DNA of 64,000 bases from Micromussa lordhowensis. Lineage: Eukaryota > Cnidaria > Anthozoa > Scleractinia > Lobophylliidae. The number at the start of each line of letters is the position of its first letter. Positions within the stretch are counted from its first letter, which is position 1. The translations under genes and the position numbers were made by a program. Of the stretch, positions 20,711 to 31,689 are shown one piece after another. The notes under the pieces were generated by a model. It saw nothing but the letters and a program-made list of their open reading frames with translations, was not told the DNA's origin and searched no databases. The stretch is taken from positions 24,216,532-24,280,531 of the forward strand of contig OZ026604.1 in assembly GCA_964020085.1 (NCBI GenBank), given 5' to 3'.

Positions 20711-23700
20711 GCTCGGCTTCACGGGCACTTTGGGAGGCGCGGTTTGCAGCAAAATGTTTTGCTAGGTTGGCACTTTAAGGAAATTCTAGTTAGGACATGA
20801 TCGCATTGGCGCCAGGGTGTTTTTGCTGGCCTTCTTTTTGCAGGAGTTTCCCCTGGTCTCAACTTTGCAGAATTTCAGAAAACGCGCTCTGGGGGTCTCC
20901 TTGGCAAATTTGACATAGCTCGGCTTCACGTGCACTTTGGGAGACGCGGTTTGCAGCAAAATGTTCTGCTAGGTTGGCACTTGAAGGAAATTTTAGTTAC
21001 GACATGATGGCATTGGCGCCAGGGTGTTTTTGCTGACCTTCTTTTTGCAGTAGTTTTTCCTGGTCCCAACTTTGCAGAATTTCAGAAAACGCGCGCTGGG
21101 GGTCCCCTTGGGAAATTTGACATAGCTCGGCTTCTCGGGCACTTTAAGAGGCGCGGTTTGCAGCAAAATGTTTTGCTAGGTTGGCACTTCAAGGAAATTT
21201 TAGCTAGGACATGATGGCATTGGCGCCAGAGTGTCTTTTCTGGCCTTCTTTTTGCAGTAGTTTTCCCTGGTCCCAACTTTGCAGAATTTCAGAATACGCG
21301 CGCTGGGGGTCCCGTTGGCAAATTTGACATAGCTCGGCTTCACGGGCACTTTAAGAGGCGCGGTTTGCAGCAAAATGTTCTGCTAGGTTGGCACTTCAAG
21401 GAAATGCTCGTTAGGACATGATGGCATGGCCGCCAGAGTCTTTTTTCTGGCCTTCTTTTTGCAGTAGTCTTCCCTGGTCCCTACTTTGCAGAATTTCAGA
21501 AAACGCGCACTGCGGGTTCTCTTGGCAAATTTGACATAGCTCGCCTTTACGGGCATTTTCAGAGGCGCGGTTTGCAGCAAAATGTTTTGCTAGGTTGGCA
21601 CTTCAAGGAAATTCTAGCTAGGACATGATGGCATTGGCACCAGGTTGTTTTTTCTGGCCTTCTTTTTGCAGTAGTTTTCCCTGGTCCCAACTTTGCAGAA
21701 TTTCAGAAAACGCGCGCTGGGGGTCCCCTTGGCAAATTTCACATAGCTCGACTTCACGGGCAGTTTGCGAGGCGCGGTTTGCAGCAAAATGTTCTGCTAG
21801 GTTGGCACTTGAAGGAAATCCTAGCTAGGACATGATGGCATTGGCACCAGGTTGTTTTTTCTGGCCTTCTTTTTGCAGTAGTTTTCCCTGGTCCCAACTT
21901 TGCAGAATTTCAGAAAACGCGCGCTGGGGGTCCCCTTGGCAAATTTGACATAGGTCGGCTTCACGGGCACTTTAAGAGGCGCGGTTTGCAGCAAAATGTT
22001 CTGCTTGGTTGGCACTTTAAGGAAATTGTACTTAGGACATGATGGCATTGGCGCCAGGGTGTTTTATTTGGTCTTTGTTTTGCAGGAAATTCCCCTGGTC
22101 CCAACTTTGCAGAATTTCAGAAAACGCGCGCTGCGGGTCCCCTTGGCAAATTTGACATAGCTCGGCTTCACGGGCACTTTAAGAGGCGCGGTTTGCAGCA
22201 AAATGTTTTGCTAGGTTGGCACTTTTAGAAACTTTTAGTGAGGACATGATGGCATTGGCGCCAGGGTGTTTTTTTGGCCTTTTTTTTGAAGGAGTTTCCC
22301 CTCGTCCCAACTTTGCAGAATTTCAGAAAACGCGCGCTGGGGGTCCCCTTGGCAAATTTGACATAGCTCGGCTTCACGGGCACTTTGGGAGGCGCGGTTT
22401 GCAGCAAAATGTTCTGCTAGGTTAACACTTTAAGGAAATTGTAGTTGGGATATCATGGCATTGGCGCCAGGGTGTTTTTTCTGGCCTTATTTTTGCAGTA
22501 GTTTTCCCTGGTCCCAACTTTGCAGAATTTCAGAAAACTCGCGCTGGGGGTCCCCTTGGCAAATTTGACATAGCTCGGCTTTACGGGCACTTTGGGAGGC
22601 GCGGTTTGCAGCAAAATTTTCTGCCTGGTTGGCACTTGAAGGAAATGGTAGTTAAGACAGACATGATGGCATTGGCGCCAAGGTGATTTTCTGGCCTTTT
22701 TTTTGCAGTAGTTTTCCCTGGTCCCAACTTTGCAGAATTTCAGAAAACGCGCGCTGGGGGTCCCCTTGGCAAATTTGACATAGCTCGGCTTGACGGGCAC
22801 TTTAAGAGGCGCGGTTTGCAGCAAAATGTTCTGCTAGGTTGGCACTTTCAGGAAATCGTACTTAGGACATGATGGCATTGGCGCAAGGGTGTTTTATGTG
22901 GTCTTTGTTTTGCAGGAGTTTCCCCTGGTCCCAACTTTGCAGAATTTCAGAAAACGCGCGCTGGGTGTCCCCTTGGCAAATTTGACATAGCTCGGCTTCA
23001 CGGGCACTTTAAGAGGCGCGGTTTGCAGCAAAATGTTTTGCTACGTTGGCACTTTAAGAAAATCCTAGTGAGAACATAATGGCATTGGCGCCAGGGTGTT
23101 TTTTCTGGCCTTTTTTTTGAAGGACTTTCCCCTCGTCCCAACTTTGCAGAATTTTAGAAAACGCGCGCTGGGGGTCCCCTTGGCAAATTTGACATAGCTT
23201 GGCTTCACGGGGACTTTGGGAGGCGCGGTTTGCAGCAAAATGTTTTGCTACGTTAACACTTTAAGGAAATTCTAGTTGGGATATGATGGCATTGGCGCCA
23301 GGGTGTTTTTTGTGGCCTTATTTTTGCAGTAGTTTTCCCTGGTCCCAACTTTGCAGAATTTCAGAAAACTCGCGCTGGGGGTCCCCTTGGCAAATTTGAC
23401 ATAGCTCGGCTTTACGGGCACTTTGGGTGGCGCGGTTTGCAGCAAAATGTTCTGCCAGGTTGGCACTTGAAGAAAATGTTAGTTAAGACAGACATGATGG
23501 CATTGGCGCCAAGGTGTTTTTTCTGGCCTTATTTTTGCAGTAGTTTTCCCTGGTCCCAACTTTGCAGAATTTCAGAAAACGCGCGCTGGGGGTCCCCTTG
23601 GCAAATTTTGACATAGCTCGGCTGGACGGGCACTTTAAGAGGCGCGGTTTGCAGCAAAATGTTCTGCTAGGTTGGCACATGAAGGAAATTTTAGATAAAA

Positions 23701-23812
23701 CATGATGACTTTGGCGCCCGGGTGTTTTTTCTGGCCTTCTTTTTGCAGGAGTTTCCCCTGTTCCCAACTTTGCAGAATTTCAGAAAACGCGCGCTGGGGG
23801 TCCCCTTGGCAA
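20711..23812 (-). repeat. 207-bp satellite array, left block, part 2
   Basis: About 15 monomers continuing the monomer that was interrupted at 2705, in the same minus orientation. Divergence resembles part 1: both CTTTGGGAGGCG and CTTTAAGAGGCG monomers occur. A tetrameric higher-order repeat occupies 22031-23690. The block ends at the inverted junction near 23801-23812. Short open frames are repeat by-products. Confidence 0.95.
22031..23690 (-). repeat. Tetrameric higher-order repeat, two copies of 830 bp
   Basis: Copies at 22031-22860 and 22861-23690 share private markers 830 bp apart. These are GGTCTTTGTTTTGCAGG (about 22070 and 22900), TTTTTTTGAAGGA, GTTAACACTTTAAGG, GGCCTTATTTTTGCAG, and an extra 4 bp giving AAGACAGACATG. 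Four monomers were copied as a block. Confidence 0.75.
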
Positions 23813-23851
23813 CCCCCAGCGCGCGTTTTCTGAAATTCTGCAAAGTTGGGA
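23762..23851. repeat. Inverted junction between satellite blocks (hairpin)
   Basis: The minus-oriented block ends ...GCGCGCTGGGGG. A 12-nt spacer (TCCCCTTGGCAA, 23801-23812) follows, and the plus-oriented block starts CCCCCAGCGCGC. The arms 23762-23800 and 23813-23851 are perfect complements over 39 bp. Beyond that they continue in phase with scattered mismatches. This is the only orientation switch in the window. Confidence 0.92.
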
Positions 23852-26775
23852 CCAGGGCAAACTACTGCAAAAAGAAGGCCAGAAAAAACACCCTGGCGCC
23901 AATCCCATCATGTCCTAACTAAAATTTCCTTGAAGTGCCAACCTAGCAGAACATTTTGCTGGAAACCGCGCCTCTTAAAGTGCCCCTGAAGCCGAGCTAT
24001 GTCAAATTTGCCAAGGGGACCCCCAGCGCGCGTTTTCTGAAATTCTGCAAAGTTGGGACCAGGGCAAACTACTGCAAAAAGAAGGCCAGAAAAAACACCC
24101 TGGCGCCAATGCCATCATGTTCTAACTAAAATTTCCTTCAAGTGCCAACCTAGCAGAACATTTTGCTGCAAACCGCGCCTCTTAAAGTGCCCGTGAAGCC
24201 GAGCTATGTCAAATTTGCCGAGGGGACCCCAGCGCGCGTTTTCTGAAATTCTGCAAAGTTGGGACCAGGGCAAACTACTGCAAAAAGAAGGCCAGAAAAA
24301 ACACCCTGGCGCCAATGCCATCATGTCTTAACTAGAATTTTCTTGAAGTGCCAACCTAGCAGAACATTTTGCTGCAAACCGCGCCTCTTAAAGTGCCCGT
24401 GAAGCCGAGCTATGTCAAATTTGCCAAGGGGACCCCCAGCGCGCGTTTTCTGAAATTCTGCAAAGTTGGGACCAGGGCAAACTACTGCAAAAAGAAGGCC
24501 AGAAAAACGACACTGGCGCCAATGCCATCATGTCCTAACTAAAATTTCCTTGAAGTGCCAACCTAGCAGAACATTTTGCTGCAAACCGCGCCTCTTAAAG
24601 TGCCCGTGAAGCCGAGCTATGTCAAATTTGCCAAGGCGACCCCCAGCGCGCGTTTTCTGAAATTCTGCAAAGTTGGGACCAGGGCAAACTACTGCAAAAA
24701 GAAGGCCAGAAAAAACACCCTGGCGCCAATGTCATCATGTCCTAACTAAAATTTCCTTAAAGTGCCAACCTAGCAGAACATTTTGCTGCAAACCGCGCCT
24801 CTTAAAGTGCCCGTGAAGCCGAGCTATGTCAAATTTACCAAGGGGACCCCCAGCGCACGTTTTCTGAAATTCTGCAAAGTTGGGACCAGGGCAAACTACT
24901 GCAAAAAGAAGGCCAGAAAAAAGCACCTTGTCGCCAATGCCATCATGTCGTAACTAAGATTTCCTTGAAGTGCCAACCTAGCAGAACATTTTGCTGCAAA
25001 CCGCGCCTCTTAAAGTGCCCGTGAAGCCGAGCTATGTCAAATTTGCCAAGGGGACCCCCAGCGCGCGTTTTACTGAAATTCTGCAAAGTTGGGACCAGGG
25101 CAAACTACTGCAAAAAGAAGGCCAGAAAAAACACCCTGGCGCCAATGCCATCATGTCTTAACTACAGTTTTCTTAAAGTGCCAACCTAGCAGAACATTTT
25201 GCTGCAAACCGCGCCTCTTAAAGTGCCCGTGAAGCCGAGCTATGTCAAATTTGCCAAGGGGACCCCCAGCGCGCGTTTTCTAAAATTTTGCAAAGTTGGG
25301 ACCAGGGCAAACTACTGCAAAAAGAAGGCCAGAAAAACGACACTGGCGCCAATGCCATCATGTCCTAACTAAGATTTCCTTAAAGTGCCAACCTAGCACA
25401 ACATTTTGCTGCAAACCGCATCTCTTAAAGTGCCCGTGAAGCCGAGCTATGTCCAATTTGCCAAGGGGACCCCCAGCGCGCGTTTTCTGAAATTCTGCAA
25501 AGTTGGGACCAGGGCAAACTACTGCAAAAAGAAGGCCAAAAAAAACACCCTGGCGCCAATGCCATCATGTCGTAACTACGATTTCCATGAAGTGCCAACC
25601 TAGCAGAACATTTTGCTGCAAACCGCGCCTCTTAAAGTGCCCGTGAGGCCGAGCTATGTCAAATTTGCCAAGGGGACCCCCAGCGCGCGTTTTCTGAAAT
25701 TCTGCAAAGTTGGGACCAGGGCAAACTACTGCAAAAAGAAGGCCAGAAAAAACACCCTGGCGCCAATGCCATCATGTCCTTACTAAAATTTCCTTGAAGT
25801 GCCAACCAAGCAGAACATTTTGTTGCAAACCGCGCCTCTTAAAGTGCCCGTGAAGCCGAGCTATGTCAAATTTGCCAAGGGGACCCCCAGCGCGCGTTTT
25901 CTGAAATTCTGCAAAGTTGGGACCAGGGCAAACTACTGCAAAAAGAAGGCCAGAAAAAACATCCCGTCGCCAATGCCATCATGTTCTAACTAGAATTTCT
26001 TTAAAGTGCCAACCTCGCAAAACATTTTGCTGCAAATCGCGCCTCTTAAAGTGCCCGTGAAGCCGAGCTATGTCAAATTTGCCAAGGGGACCCCCAGCGC
26101 GCGTTTTCTGAAATTCTGCAAAGTTGGGACCAGGGCAAACTACTGCAAAAAGAAGGGCAGAAAAACGACACTGGCGCCAATGCCATCATGTACTAACTAG
26201 CATTTCCTTGAAGTGCCAACCTAGCAGAATTTTTTGCTGCAAACCGCACCTCTTAAAGTGCCCGTGAAGCCGAGCTATGTCAAATTTGCCAAGGGGACCC
26301 CCAGCGCGCGTTTTCTGAAATTCTGCAAAGTTGGGACCAGGGCAAACTACTGCAAAAAGAAGGCCAGAAAAAACACCCTGGCGCCAATGTCATCATGTCG
26401 TAACTACAATTTCCTTAAAGTGCCGACCTAGCAGAACATTTTGCTGCAAACCGCGCCTCTTAAAGTGCCCGTGAAGCCGAGCTATGTCAAATTTGCCAAG
26501 GGGACCCCCAGCGCGCGTTTTCTGAAATTCTGCAAAGTTGGGACCAGGGAAAACTACTGCAAAAAGAAGGCCAGAAAAAACACCCTGGCGCCAATGCCAT
26601 CATGTCCTAACTTCCATTTCCTTGAAGTGCCAACCTAGCAGAACATTTTGCTGCAAACCGCGCCTCTTAAAGTGCCCGTGAAGCTGAGCTATGTCAAATT
26701 TGCCAAGGGGACCCCCAGCGCGCGTTTTCTGAAATTCTGCAAAGTTGGGACCAGGGCAAACTACTGCAAAAAGAA

Positions 26776-27189
26776 GGCCAGAAAAAACACCCTGGCGCCA
26801 ATGCCATCATGTCTTAACTAGGATTTTCTTAAAGTTCCAACCTAGCAGAACATTTTGCTGCAAACTGCGCCTCTTAAAGTGCCCGTGAAGCCGAGCTATG
26901 TCAAATTTGCCAAGGGGACCCCCAGCGCGCGTTTTCTGAAATTCTGCAAAGTTGGGACCAGGGCAAACTACTGCAAAAAGAAGGCCATAAAAAACACCCT
27001 GGCGCCAATGTCATCATGTCGTAACTAGGATTTCCTTAAAGTGCCAACCTAGCAGAACATTTTGCTGCAAACCGCGCTTCTTAAAGTGCCCGTGAAGCCG
27101 AGCTATGTCAAATTTGCCAAGGGGACCCCCAGCGCGCGTTTTCTGAAATTCTGCAAAGTTGGGACCAGGGCAAACTACTGCAAAAAGAA
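26776..27189 (+). repeat. Duplicated satellite monomer pair
   Basis: Adjacent monomers share AAGGCCATAAAAAACACC (26981 and 27188) followed by AATGTCATCATGTCGTAACT, 207 bp apart. This is a recent single-monomer tandem duplication. Confidence 0.55.
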
Positions 27190-27440
27190 GGCCATAAAAA
27201 ACACCCTGGCGCCAATGTCATCATGTCGTAACTAGGATTTCCTTAAAGTGCCAACCTAGCAGAACATTTTGCTGCAAACCGCGCCTCTTAAAGTGCCCGT
27301 GAAGCCGAGCTATGTCAAATTTGCCAAGGGGACCCCCAGCGCGCGTTTTCTGAAATTCTGCAAAGTTGGGACCAGGGCAAACTACTGCAAAAAGAAGGCC
27401 AGAAAAAACACCCTGGCGCCAATGCCATCATGTCTTAACT

Positions 27441-30400
27441 AAAATTTCCTTGAAGTGCCAACCTAGCAGAACATTTTGCTGCAAACCGCGCCTCTTAAAG
27501 TGCCCGTGAAACCGAGCTATGTCAAATTTGCCAAGGAGACCCCCAGCGCGCGTTTTCTGAAATTCTGCAAAGTTGGGACCAGGGCAAACTACTGCAAAAA
27601 GAAGGGCAGAAAAAACACCCTGCCGCCAATGCCATCATGTCCTAACTAGGATTTCCTTAAAGTGCCAACCTAGCAAAACGTTTTGCTGCAAACCGCGCCT
27701 CTTAAAGTGCCCGTGAAGCCGAGCTATGTCAAATTTGCCAAGGGGACCCCCAGCGCGCGTTTTCTGAAATTCTGCAAAGTTGGGACCAGGGCAAACTACT
27801 GCAAAAAGAAGGGCAGAAAAAACACCCTGCCGCCAATGCCATCATGTCCTAACTAGGATTTCCTTGAAGTGCCAACCTCGCAAAACGTTTTGCTGCAAAC
27901 CGCGCCTCTTAAAGTGCCCGTGAAGCCGAGCTATGTCAAATTTGCCAAGGGGACCCCCAGCGCGCGTTTTCTGAAATTCTGCAAAGTTGGGACCAGGGCA
28001 AACTACTGCAAAAAGAAGGCCAGAAAAAACACCCTGGCGCCAATGCCATCATGTTGTAACTAGGATTTCCTTGAAGAACTAACCTAGCAGAACATTTTGC
28101 TGCAAACCGCGCCTCTTAAAGTGCCCCTGAAGCCGAGCTATGTCAAATTTGCCAAGGGGACCCCCAGCGCGCGTTTTCTGAAATTCTGCAAAGTTGGGAC
28201 CAGGGCAAACTACTGCAAAAAGAAGGCCAGAAAAAACACCCTGGCGCCAATGCCATCATGTTTTAACTAAGATTTCCTTAAAGTGACAACCTAGCAGAAC
28301 ATTTTGCTGCAAACCGCGCCTCTTAAAGTGCCCGTGAAGCCGAGCTATGTCAAATTTGCCAAGGGGACCCCCAGCGCGCGTTTTCTGAAATTCTGCAAAG
28401 TTGGGACCAGGGCAAACTACTGCAAAAAGAAGGCCAGAAGAGACACCTTGGCGCCAATGCCATCATGTTCTAACTACGATTTACTTGAAGTGCCAACCTA
28501 GCAGAACATTTTGCTGCAAACCGCGCCTCTTAAAGTGCCCGTGAAGCCGAGCTATGTCAAATTTGCCAAGGGGACCCCCAGCGCGCGTTTTCTGAAATTC
28601 TGCAAAGTTGGGACCAGGGCAAACTACTGCAAAAAGAAGGCCAGAAAAGACACCTTGGCGCCAATGCCATCATGTCCTAACTAGGATTTCCTTCAAGTGC
28701 CAACCTAGCAGAACATTTTGCTGCAAACCGCGCCTCTTAAAGTGCCCGTGAAGCCGAGCTATGTCAAATTTGCCAAGGGGACCCCCAGCGCGCGTTTTCT
28801 GAAATTCTGCAAAGTTGGGACCAGGGCAAACTACTGCAAAAAGAAGGCCAGAAAAAACACCCTGGCGCCAATGCCATCATGTCTTAACTAAAATTTCCTT
28901 AAAGTGCCAACCCAGCAGAACATTTTGCTGCAAACCGCGCCTCTTAAAGTGCCCGTGAAACCGAGCTATGTCAAATTTGCCAAGGAGACCCCCAGCGCGC
29001 GTTTTCTGAAATTCTGCAAAGTTGGGACCAGGGCAAACTACTGCAAAAAGAAGGGAAGAAAAAACACCCTGCCGCCAATGCCATCATGTCCTAACTAGGA
29101 TTTCCTTAAAGTGCCAACCTAGGAAAACGTTTTGCTGCAAACCGCGCCTCTTAAAGTGCCCGTGAAGCCGAGCTATGTCAAATTTGCCAAGGGGACCCCC
29201 AGCGCGCGTTTTCTGAAATTCTGCAAAGTTGGGACCAGGGCAAACTACTGCAAAAAGAAGGGCAGAAAAAACACCCCTCCGCCAATGCCATTATGTCCTA
29301 ACTAGGATTTCCTTGAAGTGCCAACCTAGCAAAACGTTTTGCTGCAAACCGCACCTCTTAAAGTGCCCGTGAAGCCGAGCTATGTCAAATTTGCCAAGGG
29401 GACCCCCAGCGCGCGTTTTCTGAAATTCTGCAAAGTTGGGACCAGGGCAAACTACTGCAAAAAGAAGGCCAGAAAAAACACCCTGGCGCCAATGCCATCA
29501 TGTTTTAACTAAGATTTCCTTAAAGTGACAACCTAGCAGAACATTTTGCTGCAAACCGCGCCTCTTAAAGTGCCCGTGAAGCCGAGCTATGTCAAATTTG
29601 CCAAGGGGACCCCCAGCGCGCGTTTTCTGAAATTCTGCAAAGTTGGGACCAGGGCAAACTACTGCAAAAAGAAGGCCAGAAAAAACACCCTGGCGCCAAT
29701 GCCATCATGTTTTAACTAGGTATTCCTTAAAGGGACAACCTAGCAGAACACTTTGCTGCAAACCGCGCCTCTTAAAGTGCCCGTAAAGCCGAGCTATGTC
29801 AAATTTGCCAAGGGGACCCCCAGCGCGCGTTTTCTGAAATTCTGCAAAGTTGGGACCAGGGCAAACTACTGCAAAAAGAAGGCCAAAAAAGACACCTTGG
29901 CGCCAATGCCATCATGTCCTAACTAGGATTTCCTTAAAATGCCAACCTAGCAGAACATTTTGCTGCAAACCGCGCCTCTTAAAGTGCCCGTGAAGCCGAG
30001 CTATGTCAAATTTGCCAAGGGGACCCCCAGCGCGCGTTTTCTGAAATTCTGCAAAGTTGGGACCAGGGCAAACTACTGCAAAAAGAAGGCCAGAAAAAAC
30101 ACCCTGGCGCCAATGCCATCATGTTTTAACTAAAATTTCCTTGAAGTGCCATCCTAGCAGAACATTTTGCTGCAAACCGCGCCTCTTAAAGTGCCCGTGA
30201 AACCGAGCTATGTCAAATTTGCCAAGGAGACCCCCAGCGCGCGTTTTCTGAAATTCTGCAAAGTTGGGACCAGGGCAAACTACTGCAAAAAGAAGGCCAG
30301 AAAAAACACCCTGCCGCCAATGCCATCATGTCCTAACTAGGATTTCCTTGAAGTGCCAACCTAGCAAAACGTTTTGCTGCAAACCGCGCCTCTTAAAGTG

Positions 30401-30752
30401 CCCGTGAAGCCGAGCTATGTCAAATTTGCCAAGGGGACCCCCAGCGCGCGTTTTCTGAAATTCTGCAAAGTTGGGACCAGGGCAAACTACTGCAAAAAGA
30501 AGGCCAGAAAAGACACCTTGGCGCCAATGCCATCATGTCCTAACTAGGATTTCCTTAAAGTGCCACCCTAGCAGAACATTTTGCTGCAAACCGCGCCTCT
30601 TAAAGTGCCCGTGAAGCCGAGCTATGTCAAATTTGCCAAGGGGACCCCCAGCGCGCGTTTTCTGAAATTCTGCAAAGTTGGGACCAGGGCAAACTACTGC
30701 AAAAAGAAGGCCAGAAAAAACACCCTGGCGCCAATGCCATCATGTCTTAACT
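27441..30752 (+). repeat. Higher-order repeat of 7, 6 and 3 monomers
   Basis: Copies start at the AAAATTTCCTT marker at 27441, 28890 and 30132, and the next such marker is at 30753. The spacings are 1449, 1242 and 621 bp. Shared private changes are GTGAAACCGAGC (27511, 28960 and 30202), CAAGGAGACCCCC, CACCCTGCCGCC and the AACGTT form of the 16-bp dyad. GTGACAACC near 28285 and 29526 and ACACCTTGGCGCC also recur. Copy number differs by whole monomers, as expected for unequal exchange. Confidence 0.7.
27672..27687. repeat. Perfect 16-bp dyad variant in a satellite monomer
   Basis: AGCAAAACGTTTTGCT is a perfect palindrome. The same form occurs at 29328-29343 and 30363-30378, with a 14-bp form at 27880-27893. 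Common monomers read AGCAGAACATTTTGCT or AGCAAAACATTTTGCT at this place, that is, imperfect dyads. Confidence 0.8.
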
Positions 30753-30978
30753 AAAATTTCCTTGAAGTGCCAACCTAGCAGAACATTTTGCTGCAAACCG
30801 CGCCTCTTAAAGTGCCCGTGAAGCCGAGCTATGTCAAATTTGCCAATTGGACCCCCAGCGCGCGTTTTCTGAAATTCTGCAAAGCTGGGACCAGGGCAAA
30901 CTACTGCAAAAAGAAGGCCAGAAAAACCACCCTGGCGCCAATGCCATCATGTCCTAACTAGAATTTCTTTGAAGTGCC

Positions 30979-31063
30979 AACCTAGCAGAACATTTTGCTG
31001 CAAACCGCGCCTCTTAAAGTGCCCGTGAAGCCGAGCTATGTCAAATTTGCCAAGGGGACCCCC
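30979..31063 (+). repeat. Truncated 85-bp satellite monomer, first copy
   Basis: GGGGACCCCC is joined directly to AACCTAGCAG, skipping 122 bp of the monomer. CCA is present at both original breakpoints (CCCCCAGCG and GTGCCAACC), so a 3-bp microhomology could have guided the deletion. Confidence 0.85.
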
Positions 31064-31477
31064 AACCTAGCAGAACATTTTCCTGCAAACCGCGCCTCTT
31101 AAAGTGCCCGTGAAGCCGAGCTATGTCAAATTTGCCAATTGGACCCCCAGCGCGCGTTTTCTGAAATTCTGCAAAGTTGGGACCAGGGCAAACTACTGCA
31201 AAAAGAAGGCCAGAAAAAACACCCTGGCGCCAATGCCATCATGTCCTAACTAGAATTTCTTTGAAGTGCCAACCTAGCAGAACATTTTGCTGCAAACCGC
31301 GCCTCTTAAAGTGCCCGTGAAGCCGAGCTATGTCAAATTTGACAAGGGGACCCCCAGCGCGCGTTTTCTGAAATTCTGCAAAGTTGGGACCAGGGCAAAC
31401 TACTGCAAAAAGAAGGCCAGAAAAAACACCCTGGCGCCAATGCCATCATGTCTTAACTAGGATTTCCTTAAAGTGCC

Positions 31478-31562
31478 AACCTAGCAGAACATTTTGCTGC
31501 AAACGGCGCCTCTTAAAGTGCCCGTCAAGCCGAGCTATGTCAAATTTGCCAAGGGGACCCCC
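31478..31562 (+). repeat. Truncated 85-bp satellite monomer, second copy
   Basis: Same breakpoint as the truncated monomer 499 bp upstream. 499 equals two full monomers plus 85, so the truncation arose once and was duplicated with its neighbours. Confidence 0.85.
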
Positions 31563-31689
31563 AACCTAGCAGAACATTTTGCTGCAAACCGCGCCTCTTA
31601 AAGTGCCCGTGAAGCCGAGCTATGTCAAATTTGCCAAGGAGACCCCCAGCGCGCGTTTTCTGAAATTCTGCAAAGTTGGGACCAGGGCA

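Noticed and set aside
23762..23851. Fold-back read artefact at the orientation switch
   Set aside because: Beyond the first 39 bp the arms carry different variant classes, which a folded single molecule would not give. It should still be confirmed by spanning reads.
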